Positions 1-12,500 of a stretch of DNA of 64,000 nucleotides are shown here, in pieces. How positions within the stretch are numbered: the stretch's first letter is position 1; every line of letters begins with the position of its first letter. The notes below the pieces were generated by a model that was given only the letters and a program-made list of their open reading frames with translations, made no database searches and was not told the DNA's origin. The stretch comes from Anticarsia gemmatalis. Taxonomy: Eukaryota; Arthropoda; Insecta; Lepidoptera; Erebidae. The translations under genes and the position numbers were made by a program. The DNA is taken from positions 3,720,001 to 3,784,000 of the forward strand of contig NC_134764.1 of assembly GCF_050436995.1 (NCBI RefSeq), given 5' to 3'.

Positions 1-886
1 CTATAGTAAAATAGACATACAGGCAATTAATTAAAAAAATAGCTTCTCTATTAACAAATTATATCCAACGCGCATCACAGAGAATTAAACCACTACGTCT
101 GTAGGTGCAACGGAAATAATTATGTCTATATTTCTGTTGCACTTTTCTGCATTTACCAAATGTTGCTCCAGACGCGATTACCTGCATGTTTAAAAATATA
201 TGTAGGTAGGTACGGATTGAAATTAATGGCCCGATATAAGACATAATTACGTTGCTGCCCACAATTTACAACCTCCAACGTTATTTTATTAAAAAACGTC
301 ACAAAAATTTTCTACAATGCTTTGGAGATTGCTAAATCGCAAGTTAATCTAGTGATCCTGTATTATCTTGTTTATATTTTATGACTAAGTATTTATTAAC
401 CTCTAATATATGAAATGTATTAAATAGATAGATCGACCGCATTTAATAGTAGAAACTGGAATTCTCTAGCAAAGACCTCTAAGGTCTTCTCTATGCCCCA
501 ACATTTAAGTGTGGAGTCTAACAAACAAACACATTACGCGTAACTACATACATAATTTACAAACAACTATACATAAGTAGGTACAAATTCTACCTAATAA
601 TGATATGGTATGTTTGTTTTTCAAATAAAATTAACTACCTAAATAATAACCAGCTTTTTTTACTTTGCTTGATTAGATGTCTAGCTAAGTTTTGCATTTG
701 AGACACACTTTTATTATCCATTGTGCTTGATTGTTAAAAATGTTTAATAAACTTTTATACGTATTACTCATAAATGGCGTTATTATTTACTGACCTACCT
801 AACTAGCGGTCGCGAAAAGCTTTGTGAAACTGTCACCTGCGAGAAATCACGATGCAAAGAATGTTGTGTTTTGTTTTAATATAAGA
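1..886. other. gene-free AT-rich stretch
   Basis: No open frame here has splice-site context or a recognisable protein, and I see no RNA gene. The stretch is AT-rich and is probably intergenic sequence downstream of the HP1 gene. Confidence 0.5.
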
Positions 887-1145
887 TACTAGCTGACCCG
901 CGCAACTTCGCTTGCGTCACATAAGAGAATGAGTCAAAATTTTCCCCGTTTTTGTAACATTTTTTACTGGTATTCTGCTCCTATTGGTCGTAGCGTGATG
1001 ATATATAGCCTATAGCCTTCCTCGATAAATAGGCTATCTAACAGTGAAAGATTTTTTTAAATCGGACCAGTAGTTCGAGATTAGCGCGTTCAAACAAACA
1101 AACAAACAAACTCTTCAGCTTTATAATATTAGTATAGTATAGATA
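887..1145 (+). repeat. RTE/SINE-like dispersed element, copy 1
   Basis: The element starts at ACTAGCTGACCCGCGCAACT and ends with a short AAAC-rich run and a TATAATATTAGTATAG tail. Two further copies lie at 12796-13052 (same strand) and 54217-54480 (opposite strand). The copies align almost end to end, including the CCCCGTTTTTGTAACATTTTT and GTAGCGTGATGATATATAG blocks. This is a high-copy lepidopteran interspersed repeat; assigning it to the 3' end of an RTE-type LINE or a derived SINE is inference. No coding capacity is seen. Confidence 0.75.
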
Positions 1146-1865
1146 TGATTTTTGATTTTTGTGTAAAGTATCTTGTAGAAATGTAGACATATTCTTTTCA
1201 GTCACAGATATTCCTAACAAAGCAAAAATAATACTTCAGGATTCGGTGTGGCCAAGGTGAGTTTGTAATAATTAAAACAGGACCGCAAGTAGCGTCGAGT
1301 GTTTAATTAAAGTTGGTAAATCCTTTAAGATACACCAGCCGGGCGCCCTACTACAAGGACAAACAACAATAAAGTCACCCAGAAGCAAGCATCCCGCAAC
1401 CTTAAGCATTTGCTCCCGCAAGGTTCCACTTTGCCTCTCCACAATTTTATTTCTCTCCGTCTCACAAAGTTATCATTTTGGGAAGTTGAAAGTTTTAGTA
1501 TTGGCTTTTTGCGTCCAATATGGCATTACGCGATGATATGGATCAAGGTAATGAGACCGATAGGACGGTAGTCGAAACTTATTATTCATGTTGGAAACAC
1601 TATTATAACGACAGTAGAAAGTTTATGGAAATTCACCAGTAAAACATAAAACTATTGTTTAAAGTTTATTGTATGAACAATCGGAACTATACAAGAATTT
1701 CCTACTTACTTGATACAAAAGATTCAATAAAAAACAAAATTATCTACTTTGAACAGTGGCAGTTTGATACTGACTGTGCACAGCACAAAAGACTAGGTAC
1801 GCTATTATTTACAGCGATATGCCTTTTAAGTTGGTACATTAATATCAAGTATCTACTCGATATAA

Positions 1866-2038
1866 GGGGCAATTCCGAACTTTTGATGCTATCACGTCGC
1901 CTCATATCGAGCGTAAAGCATTTTTAACTAGATTAATTAAAAAAATAGTTCTTTCGAAATACGCTAAACGCGTTAGTCAATTTTCCATATAAAAAAATAC
2001 GATATTTACTCGATACTAATAGTGATTCGGAATCGCCC
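1866..2038. repeat. MITE-like element with 15-bp terminal inverted repeats
   Basis: The left end reads GGGGCAATTCCGAA and the right end is its inverse with one change (TTCGGAATCGCCCC), about 145 bp apart. The interior is AT-rich and has no gene. Terminal inverted repeats of this type mark a non-autonomous DNA transposon. No clear target-site duplication was identified. Confidence 0.5.
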
Positions 2039-4175
2039 CCGCTGTCTGCGCACCGCGACGGACAAAATATAGAATTTCTTAACATAAAATATTTAACTGT
2101 TTTTACATTGTTATACTATTTATGCTAGTACAGAGCAGCTATCAAGGCCAGGTTCATCTATTTATATTATGTACAACACGAAAAAATAATAGAATTAAGA
2201 ACAGTCTTTAGCTACTTAGACTTAATGAACTATTCCTAGCCTTGATACCTGTGAATTAGTTGCACTTATAAAGTTATAGTATAACAACAACCTAAAAAAT
2301 TATAATTGTCAGCAAACTTACGTCCCTTTTATAACAGAGATGTTTTTTAGATAATCGTTTTGTTATTTTCATCTCTAAGGCGTGCTACACACATATTTGA
2401 TTCGGCACGTTCAGTTCGTCAATTAATTTGGGTTCGATCGCCACAATTCGGATTGAGCATGCAGGAGCGGCAAGGCCGAGCGGATTTTTTCATCGAGCAT
2501 TCATCTACACAAATACACAGTTTGCCGACCGGCTAAGCCGAATATGTGTCATACTATCCTATCTTCTCGCGTGAATAAAAAAAAAACGGACCATTAGATT
2601 GTGTACATGGTGCTGCACTGTCGCTCCGCACACCGCACGTGATAGAGCATTATATTGAATTAAATTATGTACTGTCTATTTTCAAAATATTTAGTATGCA
2701 AATGATTATCTCAATGATTTACTTAACGTCAAAATTTAATTAACATTACAGTACTCATTTGTTTTGTTTTTACTTGAACAATAAACAGATGTTTAATAGG
2801 TAGTTAGCAATGCTGTTATATTAAATGTCTGTTAGATGTTAGTCTGTGTAAGTGGATTGACAAGTTAGTAATGTACTCAAAATAATAACAACTTCAATAG
2901 TGAAACATAATAAGCATTATGTTCTTTTAATGTACTAAATTTAATTATATCTGCTCACAATATTACAGATTCTTAATATACAAAGGTTCCTTATTCTAAG
3001 CAAACAAATTAACTTGGCAGAGCACTTAGCTAATATATTTCATCTTACTCTAAAACATTATTCATTACTTCGTCTATATCTATGAAAATAATATTCTGTT
3101 CTAGAGAAATATAAGAATAATGTTTTAGTAATCAATCAACATTTTATTCTGTGTCATTCATTATTCATTAACGGAATGACGTAAAACATTAAAGGAGGTC
3201 ACATTTATCTACTTGTTTAAGTGTAAGATTCGATCGCATCTCTGTAGGCCAAGATGTTTATACATTGAGAGCATTATAATACGGATATTTGACGTAGTTT
3301 TCATTTTTGATTAGCCTGCCGCAACAATGAAACGTGTGCGATCAAATCTTCATTACATAACAATAACAACCTATTTAACACTCGCAAAGTGTTTATTTTA
3401 ATGGATGTGGAAAAAAGCATTTAAACCAAAACCACAGTTGACACAAAAGAATAGCTTATGAATGACGTCAGTTTTAAAAAATTATACTAAAAAGTATAAA
3501 AATAATTAAGACAACTCCAATAACCAAAAGGAGAGTCTAGTATCTACATCATTAATTAACCTTAAGTCACTATATCAAACATGTCCTGTGAATTAGATGT
3601 AATTCAGTAGACAAGTTCCCTTATGATGAACAACTATTGCGAAAAGTACGAGTTTCGTCACATAATGTTGAGACAACATTTCACAGGAAGACCTGGAAAT
3701 AAAAAAAAATGCTGAGATGTACCTTTTCGTATAGTTATATGTATTTACAAAGGGAACAATAGCAGCTAAGCTATTATCATTATGTTACTATCTTACAAAT
3801 AGGGAATGCACAAGGTAAAGTAAGAGGACAAGCGAGGGACAAATCTCCATTACGATGTTTATACTACATGTTTGTGTACCAACATATTCCCTTCAACTTC
3901 CATAACTACTCTGTCAAATAAGGTAAAGGTGAGCTTACTCTCGAATGGCCGAACATGAGCAGAGCACAGATTCCTGTAGTGTGAAATTACATGTCCCTAA
4001 ATCCTAAACAAACTTGTCTCTAGCATAGACCCATCCTGATAACTATGAAGATCTAGCTAGGTGTATATTCAAATTTAAAAAATCTTTCTGAGTATAATTT
4101 TCTACAACATTAAGTTTATGCAATAGCTTGATATCTAATCAAAGAGAAAAGGAAGAATAAATCTTACCACAGTGT
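2039..4175. other. gene-free stretch, probably including the HP1 3'UTR
   Basis: No protein-coding exon is supported. The part nearest 4175 should be the 3'UTR of the minus-strand HP1 gene; a minus-strand AATAAA (TTTATT at 3392-3397) is a possible polyadenylation signal. Around 2388-2545 a weak inverted pair (ACACATATT...CGGC and GCCGAATATGTGT) hints at an old MITE. The rest shows nothing I can name. Confidence 0.4.
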
Positions 4176-5648
4176 CTAGTCGTCGTTGCCTGCCTCGTCG
4201 GGCGCAGGCGTATGCCACGTCAGTCTTTCCTCATAGAACTGTATGACAACCTGCGGGCACCTCAAGTTTGCTTGCTTTGCTGGTACCAAGTCTGCCTCGT
4301 CCGTACCTTGCCACTTCATGAGGAACATCAATTCTCCACTGCTGTCTGTTGCTCCTGTAATCATTGAAATAATTGTTACAGCTAGCAATAGGTAAGATAT
4401 GGAGTGAACCACACAACTCTAACAACATCCGATGATATCAGGTAAGTAGAATTTTGGCATTGAAATACAATCAATTTGCATTTAAATTAAAATCAGTAAG
4501 AAGCAAGTTTCTTTTTATGGTATCAATAAAATGTATAAAATTGTTTCGTTAATTATTTCAATCATTGAGTTGGTCACACAACTGTACGTAAACTATAACA
4601 CTATACTAACCAATAATTTTCTCTGGTTCTAAACCACGGTCGAAGCCTGACGCTTTTTTGTCATCACTTTTGGCTTTCTTGGCACCTTTTAGGTCTGGTG
4701 TTGCAGCAGCAGATTTTCGTTTTTTGGCATCCTTGTCAACTTTTGCACTTTTTCCCTCTGAAATTAAAAAGAACAATATAGCAGATTAAATGCTTGTGGC
4801 AGTGGTTGCAGTTTGTTCAATGCCAATATGTAAATATAATCCAAAATAAATTGGGAATTTCAAAATATTTTAACAGAAAAACAGCCTAGCTAAACTATTA
4901 CCCAAACCTGTTCAGTAATTTTTACTTTTAGGTATAATTTAGGCAAAATATGTATTGTAACTGACCTGCTTCCTTCTTTTTCCTAGCCTCTTCAAATGCT
5001 TGAATTAAGTCTGGACAGTCAAGGTTCTCTTCCGGTTCCCATGTGTTATCTTCGTCATTGTAACCTTTCCATTTTAAATAATATTCCACCTGAAAATCAT
5101 AATTTATACATATTTATCGTATAAGTAACAAAAAAGAGCTACAACAAACATAAGTTTGTAAATGTTCTAAAATTATTTCTCTCATTATGATTATATCATC
5201 AGACTTGTTTAAATTTTTGTTTGTGTTATCACAAGCAAACATTATTTCAGAGGTACAATTTTATTATTTTATTACAGTCAGAAAACTACACTGGCTCATA
5301 GATTTGGACACTTCTCGGTCATTAATTAAACAACTAACAAACATAACTTCGAAACATTCGCATTGCATGATTAATATATATTAGGATACAGGAATTAATG
5401 CAAAAACACATTTTACCTTGGAATGCCTAACATTTTGATGCAGGTTTTGTCAAATTACACTTGCTGTGGCATAGGCATTGCTTTAATTCCCACATTCTAC
5501 TAAATAATAAACTATCAAATAGGTTGAATCTGGAGACAACAGAGAATAATTCTTATATTACCTTGCCATTTCTGACTCGTCTGTCAAGTACTTTCTCTAC
5601 AGAAAATTCCTCCTCTCCTTCAGGTTCATCCTTCTTCTTGTCGGCCAT
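4176..5648 (-). CDS. HP1: heterochromatin protein 1 (chromobox family)
   Basis: HP1 binds H3K9-methylated nucleosomes and compacts heterochromatin in the nucleus. Coding exons on the minus strand are 5562-5648, 4966-5089, 4611-4757 and 4176-4354. All junctions are GT/AG and in phase, giving 178 residues. The start MADKKKDEPEGEEEF opens the first exon. Residues about 14-65 are the chromodomain (VEKVLDRRVRNGKVEYYLKW, then WEPEENLDCPDLI). The aromatic cage is F15, W36 and Y39, where many HP1 proteins have Tyr first. A Lys-rich hinge (KRKSAAATPDLKGAKKAK) follows, then a chromo shadow domain (about 119-170) ending in a Trp-containing tail. Length and architecture are typical of insect HP1a/HP1b; which paralogue is not certain. 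It lies head to head with Tao across 3.9 kb. Confidence 0.93.
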
Positions 5649-6788
5649 TATGCTGGAACAATTATAAACATAACATTGCTAAAAGTTTTAAATAAAAATC
5701 ACCAACCGAATGCACCGCTATCAACTGAGTGAATTAAAATTTTGATAAAATACCTATATTACACATGTTTGTAATGTAACAAATCGCACACCCAGTATCA
5801 ACACTAAAACTTAAGTTAGTCCTTTCGAAAGAAAGTTGAGATGAGTATCACTGCTCTAGAGAGATTGTATTCTTATCAAAACATTTTTTATCAACTGTCA
5901 AAACAGAAGATGTTTTTAAAGCTCATGATTGGTTCAATAACCTTTTATTAGAGATCACCAGCGAACTGGCACCTGACCAAGAGTATGCGAAGAATACAAG
6001 TACCGGTACTGATAAAACCTACTCCTTACAGGCCCTGATAACAAAAAAAGGTTTTATCAATCATAAACAAACCCCAAACATGCAGCATAAATAAATAAAT
6101 TTACTTCTATTACTAGCCAGACACAGTTGAGACAGTATTATTTTGCAACGCAAACTGCCTCATGCATGGTTAGATTCGTCTTGATTCGAAATAATTGCAA
6201 GACTTGCAAGTTTCTAGAGAACTTATATTCAGTATAATTTGCATATACTATAAAAACGAGCATATTGATACAGGTAGTTTGTTATTTAATATAAAGCTAC
6301 AATCATCTGACGCCGAGACTACAAAAATAACAACATGACAACGTTTTAAATTTTAGTATACAATATTCAGCATCGTGTCCCGCCATTTTGACTATAGTGA
6401 TACGGTAACAGACTTGCATTTCTTGGATTCTTCACTGGGATTCATACGTAACTTGAATGAAATGTAAGATTTTGTACTGATCTAAAAGTGGTTATCGATA
6501 TAACCCTGAATTACTTACCTCTATTATTTAAAAATGTGAAGAAACAAGCCGGCGTATGTTGCAGTTGCGTGAGTTTGTTTCAATTTTTTTATAGTCTATG
6601 GACATTGGACAATGCACGATTTTTTTGATTTGTCAAAAAGACCATAGACACTCAAATATTATTTTAGAGATGTCGAATATTTTAATCACTAATTTAAGTG
6701 TACCTACTTAAAGACAGTTCTCATACTTACATACTAAACAGGTCTTGGATTATAATTTATATGGTTTAGGAAGCTACAGGTCAGTTCG

Positions 6789-6821
6789 ATATATATATAT
6801 ATATATATTTTTTTTTTTTTT
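6789..6821. repeat. (AT)n / poly-T microsatellite
   Basis: About ten AT dinucleotides run directly into about fourteen T residues. This is a simple-sequence tract with no other feature. Confidence 0.85.
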
Positions 6822-8005
6822 CTTAATTGAAGAAGGTAGGTTAATATTTATAATATTGTAAATTATAGGTAGCGTTATTAGACATATCGTTGGGGCAAAG
6901 TAACGCAGATGCAATAAATATGAAAATTATATTATTTTCTATGAATGCCTTTGCTAATATAAAAGTTATAAATTTACTTACTTTGCTTTATTTTACTTTA
7001 CCTTACTGTAGTTCGGTTTGTCACTCTGATTATACTGTACCTACTCTTCACGGCTAAAACGGCCGAACTGATAAATAAATAAATGTAAATTTATGTTTTA
7101 ATCCCAAAGATAATTTTTTTTTTAAAATCTTAACTTGTATTGTTGAAGTTTTCAGTAGGATTGTTAAAAAATTAGCAGCAAGATGGATGAATCACGGCAA
7201 TTGGGATTTTTCTTTCGTTTTCAAGTAGGGACGATACAGAATTGAACGTAAAGTTAGTAATAATATATTAGGTTCGATAAAAATATAATATACAAATAAA
7301 AAATAATTTGGTATATTATATTAAGTGATCGACTAAAGCGAAATTGATTACAGCAATCATATCGATTGTCATAACTTTTCTCGATATTATTAGTTGCTAC
7401 AAAATATATGTAATATATTTATCTGTGTGTGTCTATGTATGTCTCAATACGGGAAAGTTGTAAATAATTTTCGTAAAAAATCGACGAAGCTCCTTTATTA
7501 GAAGCTTAAGATAAATAAAAAGTGACCTAATGATTACATAGTGAGTTCTGAAAGTGATGGGAAACCGTAAATGGTGTGCCTTATGAAACAAAAAACTATC
7601 ATTGCGCACGATACCCCAACGCCATTTTGAAGCGAAATTTTGTATGTAAGTGCCAAGTATTTCGCAATATTTTCAATTCTCACCCTCTTATAGGGGGTGT
7701 GATTGATAATTACCGATAACAGTGGATGTGAAACACGCCCGCAGAAGTGCCAGTATGTGATAAAGTGCATTGACGGGTCTCTAGGCTCGATGGTTGCATC
7801 GAGGTGGGTTGCGGTGCCGTTTATCTGGTCCTCGCATTAATTAAATTAATAGTGGTATATTGAACTGACAAATTGTTAGCTGACGATGTGCTCTGTAGGC
7901 AGGAATGTGAGCATTATTTGTGTTGGATTCAAACGTGTGTGGTGTTTGTTGTAATGGTGTATTTCGGCGTGGTTGGTGTTATCTGTGCGTTTCCGACTGT
8001 TGCAG

Positions 8006-8092
8006 ATAGCGGGTGGTGCGGAGGATGGCCCGGGCCGACAGGAGCGCTCTAATTAACTGACGGACGCTGCCGGCTTACAGCTGGCGCAAGCA
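8006..8092 (+). other. Tao: possible non-coding first or second exon of Tao
   Basis: A GC-rich island is bounded by an acceptor-like TGTTGCAG (ending 8005) and a donor-like GCA|GTAGGT (from 8093), 1.4 kb upstream of the first coding exon. Tao's first coding exon begins only 5-6 bases before its ATG, directly after an acceptor (TTGCAG), so at least one upstream untranslated exon must exist. That this patch is that exon is inference. Confidence 0.3.
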
Positions 8093-9248
8093 GTAGGTTC
8101 CCTAGTTTATGTTCTAGTAATTAGACACTGCACACTACATTACTTTGACATTGATTTTTTACATGTCACAAATGTGATAAAAGATACAATTTCTCATTGT
8201 GTGTGCTTCTAGAGATTAGTTTATGTGAATACATTGTAGTTTTGAAATATATTTCATCTGTATGGTGTTGTATTACATTTCTGTTAAGTTTTACATTGAT
8301 TGTGGCTAAGTGCACCACATGCTGAAGTGTGGATATCAGTAGTCAACAGTAGAAGTCTTATTAGGTCAATTAAAATACAGTTCTGACAACTAGACAGTAA
8401 TGAAACCAGTTTAACTCTATGAGAATTGTATGATTAGTGAAAAATGACAAGCAAATCAATACAGATGTTGCATTGATTAGCATCAAATGTTCTTGAACTT
8501 ATAAACAAAGAATTATCACAAGTTACTTTGTTATTGTGTTTGTAAAATGTATCATCTTAAGGATTTAGAAGTGTTCATTGTATAATTGTCACTCAATTTC
8601 AATAATCAGGAGATAATACATGCTATATGATTTTGATTACTTGGAAATGTGTAGTACATAAATATCATATGTATGAATGTATTGTAGGTTATGAGGTCAA
8701 AGATATTTGCAAATATTCCATACAACACAATATTTGAACACTTCAGTATTTTTGATATCTTTTAAATGACTGTTCATTGTTTAAGTCTAATCTGTTATTG
8801 ATTTCATATTATTGTAAAATGTATTTATTATTTGGTATAGCAGAAGGAAATTGTGGGATAGTATTGACACAGGGAATTTATCTAGACATAAACACCTATT
8901 TATTAAACAAGTTATATAGGAAAATGTATGTAAATTACTAAATTAAATAAGTGAAAATGGGTTTCCCCTTATAAGTCGATAATCAGTGTTTCCAAAATAT
9001 AGAAATAGTTTTTGTGAATTGTGATATGTATATTGACCTTAAAAAAATTTCAACTAAAACTCCACTGTGTGATGCAAAGAAAGTGACTGTGTTTGTTAAG
9101 TTTGATGATGTCCAACTGTGAATGATCATTTGTGGAAGATCTGAAATGATTTGATCAAACATCTACAAATCTCATTAAGATTATAGTATTATGAATAATC
9201 AGTTATTTGAAACACTAAGCATACTACTTTAATCAGGATTTTTTTTAA

Positions 9249-9370
9249 ACCCATTTCTTTCGCACTGCTGGGCAAGGATCTCTTCCCAAATGTGGGGGAG
9301 GGGTTAGGCCTTGAGTCCACCACTCTGGCCAAGTGCAGGTTGGGGACTTTACATGCCCTCAATAAATGTA
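9249..9370 (+). repeat. fragment of a dispersed lepidopteran repeat
   Basis: The block CACTGCTGGGCAAGGATCTC ... GGGGTTAGGCCTTGAGTCCA ... TGGCCAAGTGCAGGTTGGGG resembles a very common moth repeat that I recognise by its wording, probably part of a LINE or SINE. It lies in the 5' leader intron of Tao. It is truncated, with no coding capacity and no terminal structure. Confidence 0.5.
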
Positions 9371-9528
9371 TTAAACAAATTCTTAGGCATGCAACATGTA
9401 AATACTAGAATGAACATATAACTACAAACTATACATTTGTGACTCTACTATGAAACACATACATTGTCATACATCCATCTATCAATAGAATAGATAAAAT
9501 AATAGTTGTGATTACATTGCAGTTGAAA

Positions 9529-12500
9529 ATGCCACGACCTGGCAGTCTCAAAGACCCAGACATTGCTGAGTTGTTCAGCAGACATGATCCGGAGAAGATC
9601 TTTGAGGACCTTCGTGAGATTGGACATGGGTCCTTCGGGGCGGTCTACTATGCTCGCTGCAATCTCACCAAGGAGATTGTGGCCATTAAAAAGATGTCAT
9701 ATGTGGGGAAGCAGAGTGAGGAGAAATGGCAGGATATCTTGAAAGAAATTAAGTAAGTAATATACTTTTATATATCTTTTTTGATTGATGTATGGATGTG
9801 AATGAAGCAAGGAAAGTAGGGATTGTAGCTAATTTGGCCAATCTTTGGTTTCTATACTTATGGGGAAAAGGAGTGATTTTATAAGCACTCTATCTACTAT
9901 ACTAAATATATAAATTTATATATATTTAGTATTAGTATAGTATAGAGTGTACTGGTCTCTGCCTCCCCATGTAGGAAAAAGGTGTGATGTAGTGCATAAG
10001 TATATTGTATCTGTTTTCAAAATATGTATAAATGTTTGGTGACTAAGATAACAAGATGACTTCAGCTTCTATGATTTATTCAAAGAAACATCTGATATTC
10101 TGAATAGATACAAGTAACCTATGACCTAAGTGATCTTTCTCATACATAAAATGTATTATGTTTCATGTAATTTGATTTTTTCCTGTATTATGATCAGTAA
10201 ATAACAATTTTACATATGGGTACATTCATTATTGGTTTGATATTGTTATTTTGGGTGATGAAAGCACTTAAATATGACTAAATACAGACTTGTTTTCCTG
10301 AGAGCAAATGTATGTAATAATTTGGAAAAACCATAAAATATTATTATATATATAAATACTTTATTACTTTTGCTAGGTTCCTTTTTTGTAGGCAATTAGG
10401 TACATTAATATAAAATGATATTAAACAAATACATAAATATTGCAATGCATTTATGATAAAATACACCATATTATTTAACTATTAGCAATGAGAACCAACT
10501 GTTGTAATTAAACAATCATTAGAGTACTCATACTCTACTTACAAATGTATAAATTGTATATAAACTATTAATCAAACTAGTTTATATGACCAGTGTGTGT
10601 GTCAATTAATTTTTAAAGGGTATGTGACAGAAAACAGCATTTGAATTTACAGTCACTGTATACTGACAACAGACTGCATTGGCTATATTATTATTATACT
10701 AAAACTAGAGGCCGCCCGCGACGTCGTCCACGTGGAAACTCTTTCCTTATAAATCCCGATCCCTCGGGAACTCCGGGATAAAAAGCCTATGTGTTATTCT
10801 GGGTCTTCAGCTACCTGTGTACCAAATTTCATAGTTAACTGTTCAGTAGTATTTGCATGAAAGAGTAACAAACATCCATACTATTCCATACATACATTCT
10901 CACAAACTACAAAGATTTGTTTTGGTTTTCATTGTAATGTATATCTGAATCTTCAAATACTGGAGTTAGAGAATGTATCATGGTAACCGAAATTGGCAGA
11001 GCAAGTGCTTTTGATAACATAAATTTCTATTGTTGTGTTTAGTACCTATAACATTAGATTTAGTATATTAGGATACACATGATTTAAACACATAATAGCA
11101 TAGCATAGATTGGTGCAGTATGTAATGGAATTGAAATATTAGGCCAGGGAAAAAGTCTTTTCCATTATAGTATGTATGAACTTGTAATGAAATCTCTGGC
11201 TTCAAAAATCACAAATGAGTGCACGGTTCTTTAGGTTTCTTTAAGTGAGCTCGTGAGGTGCCCAAATATCGAGCTTTTTTGTGTAGAGAAAAGATTTTAT
11301 TACAAGTTCATACATACTATAATGTGAAAAGACCCCTGACCTAATATTTAAACCAAAATAAAAGCAATTTATTTCTGCCTGGGGGTAAGCACTATAAATG
11401 TATGAATGTAGGTGAAGCAATGCAGTTGTGTTAGCTAATTATTCTTAAATATCTGCCACTAAAGCTCTTACAAACACATGATTTTATTTATGTATGTAAC
11501 ATATCATTTTTTTGTTTAGATTCCTGAAGCAGTTGGACCATCCAAACACCATAGAATATAAGGGGTGCTACAAACGCGAGCATACAGCATGGCTCGTCAT
11601 GGAGTATTGTGTGGGATCTGCATCAGATATTATAGAGGTAAAGTTACAGTCATTTCTGAACTCGATACTTCGGAGACATTACTTTCAACTTCTTGACCTT
11701 ATTTGTTTTCTTCTTTCTATAATTGTAACCTTTCCCTCTTATTCATAAAGATATATGAAGTTATGTGTTTTGTTTCTTTCACTCCTTAGCGAAATGAAAG
11801 AGAGAAAGCATATTATAGTAGCTTTTTAACTAAAATAGGTTTATAGTGTGTTTATGAATAAAACGGTTTGTCTTTAGTTACGATGATATTGATAGAAATT
11901 GTACAGGCCATCCGTGACACAATAATATGTGGTATAGGCAGAAAGGAACTACTTTTACAACATTTTAATAACCTACATTAAACAATTAGTTACATTTATG
12001 AGTAATATAAGTAGGATAATGTCACCATTGTCCTTAGTCGCATCCACACGTGTCTCTTTTCACTGTGAACACAAATGAACTTATTTTAGTACTACTCACA
12101 TTCAAATAAAGACGGAAAACCTTATGTAACGAGCTTCATACTCCGAATTCTTTTTTTGAGTATCAACCGTAATATAGTAGCTGCTGTAAATACGTTCTTA
12201 TAAAAAATAGTGCTATAACAAATCGTATTTTAAAGAAGTAATATTGTTTGCAATTTACTTCATTGTGATTACAATTTAAAACATTCTCATTAGTCAATTA
12301 ATAGCATTATCGATGTTGACATCACTGTTGACGTACAATGCGCCAAGCTTAAATATAATGAATGGATAAAATATATTTAATGAATGAATAACTGCCTGTG
12401 AATGTTTAATAGTTCCGCGAATAATATACGTGTAAAGATAAAATGATAAAACTCAAGAGATAATCGACACTGCGGTACTCTGATACATGATTGATTTAAA

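Larger units (their letters stand above)
5649..9528. promoter_or_regulatory. divergent HP1/Tao upstream region with 5'UTR and introns
   Basis: This interval separates the HP1 start codon (minus strand) from the Tao start codon (plus strand), so both promoters should lie here. A locally GC-richer patch at about 7770-8100 is the likeliest Tao leader region. The interval also holds an (AT)n run followed by poly-T near 6789-6821 and a repeat fragment at 9249-9370. No coding exon is supported and transcription starts cannot be fixed. Confidence 0.45.

Noticed and set aside
1655..1927. 90-codon open frame with a hydrophobic stretch
   Set aside because: It overlaps the MITE-like element at 1866-2038 and has no recognisable family or promoter.
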